A DNA stretch of 64,000 nucleotides from Lachnospiraceae bacterium XPB1003 (GTDB taxonomy: Bacteria > Bacillota > Clostridia > Lachnospirales > Lachnospiraceae): positions 124,001 to 188,000 of the forward strand of contig FMVK01000002.1 in assembly GCA_900102065.1 (NCBI GenBank), given 5' to 3'. The notes under the pieces are model-generated. The model ran no database searches. It was not told where the DNA came from and saw nothing but the letters and a program-made list of their open reading frames with translations. Positions 18,330 to 27,100 of this stretch are shown one piece after another. Each line of letters opens with the position of its first letter. Position 1 is the stretch's first letter. Both the position numbers and the translations under genes were made by a program.

Positions 18330-19601
18330 ATGGAAAAAAAAGCATTCGTAACCAAAGAGCAGATCGAAGAGATTGTTAAGACCTATCCCACACCGTTTCA
18401 TATCTATGATGAAAAAGGGCTGAGGGCAAATGCAAAAGCTGTAAAGGAAGCTTTCGCATGGAATAAAGGATACAAGGAATTCTTCGCTGTAAAGGCCCTT
18501 CCAAATCCTTTTATCATGAACATCCTTAAGGAGTACGGTGTTGGAAGCGACTGCTCATCATATACGGAGCTTATGCTTGCGGATAAGTGCGGTATCAACG
18601 GAAATAACATCATGTTTTCTTCAAATGATACTCCCGCAGCTGATTTTATCCTTGCTGATAAAGTCGGAGCAACCATAAACCTTGACGATTTCTCTCATAT
18701 AGAATTCCTTGAGAAGACTCTTGGAAAACTTCCCGAGCGTCTTTCATTACGTTACAATCCCGGCGGAGTGGTTACCATCAGCAACGGGATCATGGATAAT
18801 CCCGGAGATGCAAAGTACGGAATGACAAAGGAGCAGATCATCGAAGCATACAAGATCCTTAAGTCAAAGGGCGTTAAGGAATTCGGAATGCATGCTTTCA
18901 TCGTAAGTAATACAGTTACAAACGATTATTATCCGTTCCTTGCAAAGCAGCTTTTCGAGCTGGCTGTTGAGATAAAGGAAAAGACCGGTGTATCTCTGAA
19001 CTTTATCAATCTCTCCGGCGGTGTAGGGATCGCTTATAAACCCGAACAGACTCCCAATGATATAAAGATCATCGGAGAAGGTGTTCACAAGGTATTTGAT
19101 GAGATCCTTGTACCTGCGGGCTTGGGTGATGTCTCCATTTATACAGAGATGGGAAGATTTATGACAGGCCCTTACGGAATGCTTGTTACAAAGGTTCTTC
19201 ATGAGAAGAAGATATATAAAGATTATATCGGGGTCGATGCCTGCGCTGTAAATCTTATGAGACCCGCAATTTACGGAGCTTACCATCACATCACCGTGCT
19301 CGGTAAAGAAGATAAGCCCTGTGATCATAAGTATGATGTGACAGGTTCTCTTTGCGAGAATAATGATAAGTTTGCCGTAGACAGAATGCTTCCCGAGATC
19401 GAGATCGGTGACTATCTCGCCATCCATGATACGGGAGCCCATGGATTTGCAATGGGATATAACTATAACGGTAAGCTCAAGAGCGCAGAACTCCTGCTTA
19501 AAGAGGACGGAAGCGTACAGCTTATCAGACGTGCGGAGAAGCCTTCCGATTACTTCTCTACATTTGACTGCTTCCCGGAATTTGCAGATCTTGCAAAGTG
19601 A
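18330..19601 (+). CDS. lysA: Diaminopimelate decarboxylase
   Basis: LysA is the PLP enzyme that converts meso-diaminopimelate to lysine. The 423-residue protein belongs to fold-type III group IV decarboxylases. The PLP lysine is Lys55 in FFAVKALPNP, the glycine-rich phosphate loop is NLSGGVGIAY, and GSLCENNDK supplies the Cys and acidic residue of the partner active site. It is slightly distant from the Bacillus LysA sequence, so a related diamino acid decarboxylase is possible but less likely. GCAGGA lies before the ATG. Confidence 0.9.
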   Translation: MEKKAFVTKEQIEEIVKTYPTPFHIYDEKGLRANAKAVKEAFAWNKGYKEFFAVKALPNPFIMNILKEYGVGSDCSSYTELMLADKCGINGNNIMFSSNDTPAADFILADKVGATINLDDFSHIEFLEKTLGKLPERLSLRYNPGGVVTISNGIMDNPGDAKYGMTKEQIIEAYKILKSKGVKEFGMHAFIVSNTVTNDYYPFLAKQLFELAVEIKEKTGVSLNFINLSGGVGIAYKPEQTPNDIKIIGEGVHKVFDEILVPAGLGDVSIYTEMGRFMTGPYGMLVTKVLHEKKIYKDYIGVDACAVNLMRPAIYGAYHHITVLGKEDKPCDHKYDVTGSLCENNDKFAVDRMLPEIEIGDYLAIHDTGAHGFAMGYNYNGKLKSAELLLKEDGSVQLIRRAEKPSDYFSTFDCFPEFADLAK

Positions 19602-19635
19602 TCCGGAAATGATGGCAGAATGATTGGTATTGATT

Positions 19636-20538
19636 ATGGATGGTAAGACGAGACTGAACAAATATCTGGCCGAATGCGGCATCGCTTCAAGACGAGAGTC
19701 TGACAGACTTATAGAAGAAGGACGCGTGACGATCAACGGCAGAAAAGCCGTATTGGGCGATGTGGTTGACGGCAGCGAGAAGATCACCGTTAACGGCAGA
19801 CGCATAGGGGCGCCCGAGAGAAAGCTCGTGGTAGCATTCTATAAGCCTGTTGGTGTGGCGGTGACTGAATCAGATCCGCATGCGAGCGAGACCGTCATGG
19901 ATTATATCGATCTGCCTGAGCGTCTCACCTATGCGGGCAGACTGGATAAAGATTCCGAAGGATTACTCCTTATGACCAATGACGGCGATCTTATCCATTC
20001 CATGATGCAGGGAAGCTTTGCACATGAGAAGGAATATATAGTCTATCTCGATAAGGAACCCGATGCAGAGACCATAGAAAAGCTCGCTGCCGGCGTATAT
20101 CTCATAGAACTTGAGAAGAAGACAAGACCCTGCCGGATTGAGAAAATCCGTCGCCAGGTGGTAAGGATGGTACTTACGGAAGGCCTGAATCGTCAGATCA
20201 GGAGAATGTGGAAGCAGGAAGGCATAGAAGTAAAAGCTCTCAAACGGACAAGAGTAGTCAATATAACTTTAGGAGACCTGGAGCCCGGAGAGTACAGCAT
20301 ACTTTCCGATAAACAGGTGGCGGACTTAAGGAAGGCTCTTGAAAAAGATGCGCTTGCTCCGAAACCCAAAAGAACTCCTCGTAAGTTTGCACACAATGTT
20401 ATGAAAACAGGGGAAGGCAGAATCAAGACTGTTCCCGCAGGGCCGCGCAAAACTTCTCTCAGGGGGGCAAATCCAAGACTTAAAGAGCTTGCCGAAAAAA
20501 GCGGAAAGGTTAAACAGGGACCCGGTAAGAAAAGATGA
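19636..20538 (+). CDS. 23S rRNA pseudouridine synthase, RluB/RluF (RsuA) family
   Basis: A 300-residue RNA-modifying enzyme. An N-terminal S4 domain (TRLNKYLAECGIASRRESD) is followed by the RsuA-type catalytic domain with Asp104 in AGRLDKDSEGLLLMTNDG and the family motif LTEGLNRQIRRM. A basic, low-complexity tail of about 60 residues ends the protein. The motifs do not by themselves separate RluB from RluF. A TTG at 19624 is an alternative start; the ATG at 19636 gives the usual N-terminus but has a weak ribosome binding site. Its stop overlaps murI by four bases. Confidence 0.92.
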   Translation: MDGKTRLNKYLAECGIASRRESDRLIEEGRVTINGRKAVLGDVVDGSEKITVNGRRIGAPERKLVVAFYKPVGVAVTESDPHASETVMDYIDLPERLTYAGRLDKDSEGLLLMTNDGDLIHSMMQGSFAHEKEYIVYLDKEPDAETIEKLAAGVYLIELEKKTRPCRIEKIRRQVVRMVLTEGLNRQIRRMWKQEGIEVKALKRTRVVNITLGDLEPGEYSILSDKQVADLRKALEKDALAPKPKRTPRKFAHNVMKTGEGRIKTVPAGPRKTSLRGANPRLKELAEKSGKVKQGPGKKR

Positions 20539-21338
20539 AGATAGGTATGTTTGATTCCGGTGTGGGGGGACTGACTCTCCTGCACAAGGCAATACAGATG
20601 ATGCCTGAAGAAGCATATTTTTACTATGCCGATACGGATCATGTTCCATACGGCAAAAAAACAGCCACGGCTGTCATCGGATATTCCGATGAAGCGGTGT
20701 CTTTTTTGCAAAGTCATGGTTGTGAAGCGGTTGTGATCGCATGTAATACCGCGACATCAGTGGCTGCCGAATATCTGAGAAAGAAGTATGATATTCCCAT
20801 CATAGGGATAGAACCTGCAGTGAAGCCTGCGGTGGCAAAGAATAAAGTTGGACGTATACTCGTCATAGCTACGCCTATTACCGTCAAGGAGAGAAAGCTT
20901 ATCGAGCTTGTGAGCAGAGTGGATGAAGCTCACAAGGTGGATATGCTTGCATTACCTGAGTTAGTGACTTTTGCAGAGAAAGGAGAATTTGATTCTCCGG
21001 ATGTCTGCAACTATCTTAGGACAACTCTTGATGCTTTCTTTGAGGCTAATAAAGTAAAGGGACGGGATGGCATCACACATGACGAATATGATGTATTGGT
21101 CTTTGGATGTACTCATTTCAATCATTTCGAAGGAGCACTCAGAAAATACTTCGGAGACAGTATATTAATGATTGATGGCGCAGAAGGTACCATTAAGAAC
21201 CTGAAGCACATCATGGAAGAAAGGGGCGCTGTAAGCGAGGGGCGCTTTTCGGTAGAATTCTTTGAATCCGGAAGGAAAGTTTCGGATAAGTCAAAGCTTG
21301 ATTTCTACAGATCTCTATTGACACATCTTGATAAATAG
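20535..21338 (+). CDS. murI: Glutamate racemase
   Basis: MurI supplies D-glutamate for peptidoglycan. The 267-residue enzyme has the N-terminal FDSGVGGLT motif and the two catalytic cysteines, Cys70 (IACNTATS) and Cys192 (FGCTHF). It starts inside the stop codon of the pseudouridine synthase gene, so the two are coupled. It ends the upstream housekeeping block; the promoter of the type VII locus follows. Confidence 0.96.
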   Translation: MKIGMFDSGVGGLTLLHKAIQMMPEEAYFYYADTDHVPYGKKTATAVIGYSDEAVSFLQSHGCEAVVIACNTATSVAAEYLRKKYDIPIIGIEPAVKPAVAKNKVGRILVIATPITVKERKLIELVSRVDEAHKVDMLALPELVTFAEKGEFDSPDVCNYLRTTLDAFFEANKVKGRDGITHDEYDVLVFGCTHFNHFEGALRKYFGDSILMIDGAEGTIKNLKHIMEERGAVSEGRFSVEFFESGRKVSDKSKLDFYRSLLTHLDK

Positions 21339-21390
21339 ATTTCCTTGGTAATATTTCACAAGCTATCGCGGTAATCTACAATCTGTTTTG

Positions 21391-21419
21391 TTGACTTATA
21401 CCAAAGCCTATGGTAACAT
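21391..21419 (+). promoter_or_regulatory. Promoter of the type VII locus with an inverted repeat in the spacer
   Basis: TTGACT (21391-21396) and TAACAT (21414-21419) have a 17-base spacer. Inside the spacer TACCA (21398-21402) and TGGTA (21411-21415 reading through the -10) form an inverted repeat, extendable to about 6 of 8 matching positions, which could be a repressor site. The predicted transcription start falls at about 21426, on the first base of the next gene's ATG. Confidence 0.6.
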
Positions 21420-21425
21420 TTTCAC

Positions 21426-21917
21426 ATGGATGTTTATATTACCAATTTACTGGAAGGGGAGTCTGTTTTCTACGTTTCCACGACACAAAGGATGTTAATA
21501 GGTTTTTTTCTGCTTGTTGTAGGTATGTACGGAGTATATGTCAAAGCCGGTGAAAAGAACCTGTTTTTTGCGTTGGTGCCTTTTATCAATTACGTAAAGC
21601 TCGGAGATGTGGTGGGCATGCCTAAACGGGCTGTTGCGGTGGCTGTGCTTAAGATCATCTATTTCGGTACATTTGTAAATATGAATTTTTTAGGTGAGGA
21701 GCTGTTGGAGAGCACAGGAGGATTCATCGCTGCGGGGCTTCTTGTTCTCCTGGCTATATGCACTTCTATAGTCGCGAATATCATAAGGCTGTTTCTGTTC
21801 ATAGGCCTGATAGATATGAGTGGGCGATCCCGGTGGTATATTTTGTTTTTCTTTTTCTTTCCGGATATTACATTTGCGATTTGGGGAATCAGCAGGCGGA
21901 TAAAGGTGGCGGTATGA
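21426..21917 (+). CDS. Small polytopic membrane protein, first gene of the type VII locus
   Basis: A 163-residue hydrophobic protein with about four membrane segments (near residues 23-42, 72-92, 98-122 and 135-153). The AGEKNLFFALVPFINYVKLGDVVG stretch resembles small DUF5684-like signal-peptidase-associated membrane proteins, but I cannot assign a function. It is coupled to the VWA-FHA gene by a four-base overlap, so it belongs to this operon. The ATG at 21426 is the first possible start after an in-frame stop that overlaps the -10 box. No ribosome binding site fits it, so the message may be leaderless. Confidence 0.75.
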   Translation: MDVYITNLLEGESVFYVSTTQRMLIGFFLLVVGMYGVYVKAGEKNLFFALVPFINYVKLGDVVGMPKRAVAVAVLKIIYFGTFVNMNFLGEELLESTGGFIAAGLLVLLAICTSIVANIIRLFLFIGLIDMSGRSRWYILFFFFFPDITFAIWGISRRIKVAV

Positions 21918-23533
21918 TCAAAAAGGTGAGGGGAGTTATATGGTTTGGGATGATGGCATTTTTATCAATGCTGTTTATCCCTTTTTTGGCTTCTGAAACT
22001 CTTGCGGTGGATGAAGGCCCGAAGATCGTTGAATGTAGAGTATCTGCGGAAAATCCCTGCGTGACGTGGTATCTGACCGGACTTTCGGGCAAGATCGATA
22101 ATGCGGAAGCTTATACAGGCAGTGATGAGGTTGCCATCGATGAGTTTGGAACCGTTGGAGAAGCCGGTGCTCCTGCTACACATACTCTTATCTTAGTGGA
22201 TAATTCCGACCGGATGAAAGGAAACAGTGGTGCTGTAGCAACAATACTTACAAGGATAATCTGGAATCATGAACCCAACGAGAAGTTTATCGTAGTTACC
22301 ATGGACCCGAATGCGGAGGCTTTGACGGAGATGACAGGTAATTATGATGAGGTTAGATCCGCAGTAAGCAGTCTTGCATACGGCAAGCATACAACAAGTC
22401 TGAGAAATGTTCTGTATTCGCAGCTTGAAGCTTTGGCAGCTTATGAAGATGAATGCTTTGACAGAGCGATAGTGATATCCGATGGCACAGATGAAAGTGT
22501 TATGGGTGTTACATATGATGAACTCCTTGATCTCGTGGGCAGCAAGGAGTATGGTTGTCCGGTTGTGACCATAGGTTTCTATAATAAAGCTTCGGTCAAC
22601 GGCCTTGAAAGATTATTTGCATTATCGAGAAAAAGCAAGGCACCCTATTATTCCGTAGCAGATTATGAAAATGTTGAAGATATAGCGGATAGCATAAATG
22701 ACGAATATTCCGATATCCGTTATTTTCGTTTCGGCCTGCAGGATGAGTACAGAGACGGATGCGAGAGAAGCATAGGTCTTCATCTTGAACAGGGCGAAAC
22801 AGAATATATGTTAAGTAATTCCATGGTAATTCCTTTGGCTTCTTACGAAGAGATTAAAAATCTTTCTCAAATTAGGAAAGATGCGGCAGAAGAAGAGAGA
22901 TTAAAGAAAGAAGAATTAGAAAACAGGCTAAACAGTCTGGATGCCATAACTGCAGAGCTTGGAGATAAGAGTGTGTCGGATAATTCTCTTTTCTTTTCAT
23001 TGGCATCGGAAGAAGATGATGAAGAGACGGAGCCTCTGACTTTCAGGCAGGCAGTATTTCGCATAATAACCGAAAACGGAACATGGATAGCCATTATCTT
23101 CCTTATCATGCTCGTGTCATATATTGTGACGACCGGAAGAAACAGGAGAATGAACGGAAAATTTGAGGAAGAGAAGGTAGAAGACACGAACATTATGCAT
23201 ATGGATGGATATATAACCGAAGGTATCAGGCTGGTGAATATAGATCAGACCGATATCCAGTATACCTTAAATGTGGGTGAAGAAAAGGTTATTGGCAGGT
23301 CTCGTGCAAGATGTGATATAGCCTTTCCGCTTGACCGTGCCATGGCATCAAGACAGGCTCTTATCAGGATCGGGAAGGATATGGAGACCGGATCCATCAG
23401 CGCATATCTTGAAAACCTGGATACCCAGGGAGGTACCAGTGTTGATAATGAAGTGGTTATCGACGGGATTACATTAGCCAACGGAGCTGTCCTTAAATTA
23501 GGCTCTACAAGGCTGAGGGTAATATATGTATAA
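21914..23533 (+). CDS. VWA and FHA domain membrane protein of the type VII locus
   Basis: A 539-residue protein with a signal peptide (about residues 1-33), an extracytoplasmic von Willebrand A domain (about 88-265), a charged coiled-coil stretch (about 315-355), one membrane segment (about 390-408) and a cytoplasmic FHA domain (about 455-538, with the VIGRSRARCDI core). The VWA metal site is only partly conserved: DNSDR replaces the usual DxSxS, while a Thr in GKHTTS and an Asp in ISDGTDES remain. FHA domains usually bind phosphothreonine. It overlaps both neighbours. The longer frame starting at 21758 is rejected because the first part overlaps the upstream gene and lacks a signal peptide. 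Confidence 0.88.
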   Translation: MIKKVRGVIWFGMMAFLSMLFIPFLASETLAVDEGPKIVECRVSAENPCVTWYLTGLSGKIDNAEAYTGSDEVAIDEFGTVGEAGAPATHTLILVDNSDRMKGNSGAVATILTRIIWNHEPNEKFIVVTMDPNAEALTEMTGNYDEVRSAVSSLAYGKHTTSLRNVLYSQLEALAAYEDECFDRAIVISDGTDESVMGVTYDELLDLVGSKEYGCPVVTIGFYNKASVNGLERLFALSRKSKAPYYSVADYENVEDIADSINDEYSDIRYFRFGLQDEYRDGCERSIGLHLEQGETEYMLSNSMVIPLASYEEIKNLSQIRKDAAEEERLKKEELENRLNSLDAITAELGDKSVSDNSLFFSLASEEDDEETEPLTFRQAVFRIITENGTWIAIIFLIMLVSYIVTTGRNRRMNGKFEEEKVEDTNIMHMDGYITEGIRLVNIDQTDIQYTLNVGEEKVIGRSRARCDIAFPLDRAMASRQALIRIGKDMETGSISAYLENLDTQGGTSVDNEVVIDGITLANGAVLKLGSTRLRVIYV

Positions 23534-24146
23534 ATATAATGACATCATTTGGAGATGCATAGTGTGGGGGGCGTCCCATCCGGTCACCACGGCAGTTTTT
23601 GTCATAGAGCTGCTGCTTCTTATCTATGTCCTCAGAAGAAGAAAAGAGAACAAGCGCCTTAAGAAGATGATGGAAGCGGAAAAGAATTACCGCAGATTCG
23701 TTAGTCTTGATGCTCATCTGACCAATCCCCTGTGGCTGGAAAGACAGGAGGATCGTGCTCCAAAGACATATCCTTTTGAGATCAAGTGGAACAGTAAGAA
23801 TGATGATTATAACGGTAGCGGATTGAAGCTGGAGTTTGATGTGTCCTTTAAATCTACGGAGAAAAAATATCTCCTTGATACGGAAAATGAGATCACTATC
23901 GGAAGAAGCAGCAGATGTTCCGTTATCATTGAGGATCCGGCAGTAGCTGATATGCATTGCAGAATAGTAAAGGATGGAGACAGACCCTTATTGAAGAAGC
24001 TGGATAAACAGCATGTTACGGTGATAGAACGCGGGAAGAGCTACATGAAGCTTGAAGACAAAGGCGTAGTCATTAAGGATGGCGACAGGATCGTGCTGGG
24101 CCGCAGTAATATGACGGTCAGGTATGTATATTTCGGCGAGGAATAA
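23526..24146 (+). CDS. Membrane-anchored FHA domain protein of the type VII locus
   Basis: A 206-residue protein with one membrane segment near residues 17-37, a basic juxtamembrane stretch (RRRKENKRLKKM) and a C-terminal FHA domain at about residues 118-202 with the core ITIGRSSRCSVII and a HCRIV strand. It lacks a VWA domain. It starts eight bases inside the VWA-FHA gene and lies just before essC. By position and topology it could act where EssB or EssA would in other type VII systems, but I see no sequence similarity to them. Confidence 0.88.
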   Translation: MYKYNDIIWRCIVWGASHPVTTAVFVIELLLLIYVLRRRKENKRLKKMMEAEKNYRRFVSLDAHLTNPLWLERQEDRAPKTYPFEIKWNSKNDDYNGSGLKLEFDVSFKSTEKKYLLDTENEITIGRSSRCSVIIEDPAVADMHCRIVKDGDRPLLKKLDKQHVTVIERGKSYMKLEDKGVVIKDGDRIVLGRSNMTVRYVYFGEE

Positions 24147-24150
24147 AACC

Positions 24151-27100
24151 ATGAGTCTGGTTGTCTCCATATGGAATAAAAGAAAAATAATAAAGCATGT
24201 AATGGTGGCAGGTCAGAATAAAAATGACCTGAGGCTTTATCTGTCCGGCAAAGCTTTTTGGATCGAGCAGGATCTTACCTTGTACTTTGAACTGTCTGCC
24301 GATGGCTGGATTATAAGACCGGACGAGAGCTGCTCTATTAATCTTAGGGACAAAGCAGGAAGACATATGTCTGTTACCGTTCCGTTTTTCCTTGCCGACG
24401 GGATGCTCTTTGACATTATCACTAGGGAAAACGAAACACTCCATATGTATATATACATAAAGGAAAAACTCCTGGTTCCCAATGACAGATATCTGATAGA
24501 CAGCGACTGCGATATCACTATCGGAAGTGATGGATCAAATATAATAAGCCACAGTTTTAAAATCCTTGATGAGCTTATCCGGGAAAAACATGGTGTGATC
24601 GCTGTCCGTTCGGGAGGCGCTTATCTGTACCCTTATGTTCAGGATGGATTCTATATTAACGGTGCACCTGTAAAACAGGGCACCGCACTTTCATTCGGTG
24701 ATGTGATCGATCTTTATGACCTGAGGCTCATATGGCTTGGAAACGGTAAAGAAAATGTGATCGCTTTTAACAAAGAACTCGGAGATGTATCGGTAAATGA
24801 GTCGGTATTATCTGAGTTTGAAAGTGATGAAAATCCGCTTGATGATATCATTCTGCAGAATAATACTCCAAAAGAACTCTTCCACAGGGGCAGAAGAAAT
24901 GTCAGATCACTGGAATCCGAGACCATAGAGATAGAAGAACCACCTGAAAAAGAAAGCGGTGGAGGTCCGGGACTGCTTGAGACTATAGGCCATTCGTTTT
25001 TAATGGTGATTCCTATGCTTGCCGGATGTCTGTTAATGATCATTGCAAGCAGAAGAGCCGGTGGCGGTACAAGTCTTTTCATGTATTCGGGACTTGTAAT
25101 GGCTGTATCATCAGCCATTGTCGGTGTCATCTGGGGTATCATCAGCATAAGGACCCAACGGAAGAAGAGAAAAGAAAGGGATAATCACAGATTTGAAGCA
25201 TACAGTAATTATCTGATCCGCAAGAAGGAACAGATATCGGCTATCTATGCAAATAATACTAAGATTCTATATGAAATGTATTCTGATGCTGCTGCATGTA
25301 CTGACTATAACAGGCTTAGTACAGCACTTTGGGATCGCAATACTTCGCATGAGGATTTCTTAAGGGTAAGGATCGGCATAGGTGATATACCATTCCAGGT
25401 TAAGATAGAGATCCCGCCTGAGAAGTTCCATCTGAATGAAGACGGACTGCGTGAAAAGCCGGAATATATCAAGAAGAATTATGAAACTCTCTATAATGTT
25501 CCTATCACTGTTGATCTTAAGAAGGAGCATCTCATTGGTATAGTCGGTGGCGAAGAGAGATACGGAGCTTTTGAGATCGCAAGATCAATGATCGTAAACC
25601 TTGCGGCTACCCACTGTTATACGGATGTAAAAATGGTATTCATTTATAATGAGGAATCCATGACAGATGTTAAGGAATGGGACTTTGTCAGATGGCTGCC
25701 TCACACATGGTCTGAGGACAGGAAGCTCAGATATGTGGCTGGTAATATGTCAGAGATAGCGGATGTGAGCTATGCACTGTCCAATATTTTTCACAACAGG
25801 CTTGAAGAGAATCGGAACAGTTCTTTAAAGACAGAGCATTCTCCGTATTTTATCCTGTTTCTTTCGGATCCGTCTTTGATCGAGGGGGAGCTGATATCGG
25901 GATATGTATATCAAAACAGTGAAAAGGTGGGCCTTACCACTTTGATACTGTCTGAACTCTATGAGGATCTTCCCAATGAATGCGGAAGCTTTTTTCAAAA
26001 TGACGGAGCCTTCTCGGGATTCAGGGATTTTGGCGGGAAATATGAAAGCAATGCCGTGAAGTTCGATACCGTGGATCTTCCCTCGGTTGACCGGTTTGCA
26101 AGAAATATCACTGATATCAGAGTAAAGGAAAACGGCGTTGTAGGTGAGCTGCCTGACAGCATTACATTCCTAAGGATGTATGGCGCTGATACACTGGATG
26201 ATCTGGACGTACTTGAGCGCTGGGGGAAGAATCGCATATATGAGAATATAAGAGGCTATCTCGGATTCATGGGCGCGGATGAACCCTGCATCCTGGATCT
26301 CCACGAAAAGTACCATGGCCCTCACGGACTGGTTGCAGGTACCACAGGTTCCGGTAAGAGTGAGACCCTCCAGTCATATCTCCTGTCCCTGGCAGTCAAT
26401 TACGGGCCTGATGATATCAGTTTCTTTATCATTGATTATAAGGGGGGCGGAATGGCTAATCTTTTTAACGGACTGCCTCATATGTCCGGCTCCATATCCA
26501 ATCTGTCGGGAACCCAGATCAAACGTGCCATGGTTTCAATCAAAGCTGAGAACAGACGCAGGCAGCTTCTTTTCAATGCAGCCGGAGTTAATAACATAAA
26601 CAGATATACCAGGTTATACAAGAACGGCGATATTAAGGAACCTATACCGCACCTGCTTATAGTTATAGATGAGTTTGCGGAATTGAAAAGAGAAGAGCCG
26701 GATTTTATGCGCGAACTTATAAGCGTGGCCCAGGTTGGACGAAGTCTTGGGGTACATCTCATACTCTCAACCCAGAAACCTTCAGGAACCGTTGATGATA
26801 ATATCTGGAGTAACTCAAGATTCAGGATCTGTCTGAGAGTTCAGACCAAGGAAGACAGTGCGGAGATGTTGGGACATCCGGATGCGGCTTATATCACACA
26901 GGCGGGACGCGGATATCTGCAGGTGGGAAGCGATGAAGTATATGAACTTTTCCAGTCGGGATATAGCGGGGCTATCTATGACCCTATGGGTGATGTCATG
27001 GGCGCCGGGATAGAGATCATAAACCGTACAGGCCAAACCGAATACCGCAACAGCAATAAGAAAAAAAGCGATGCTCCTGAGATATCCCAGTTTGATGCTG

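Noticed and set aside
18864-19805. Open frame of 313 codons on the minus strand opposite lysA and the pseudouridine synthase gene
   Set aside because: Both plus-strand genes are clear family members; the minus frame has no recognisable domain and crosses the gene boundary.
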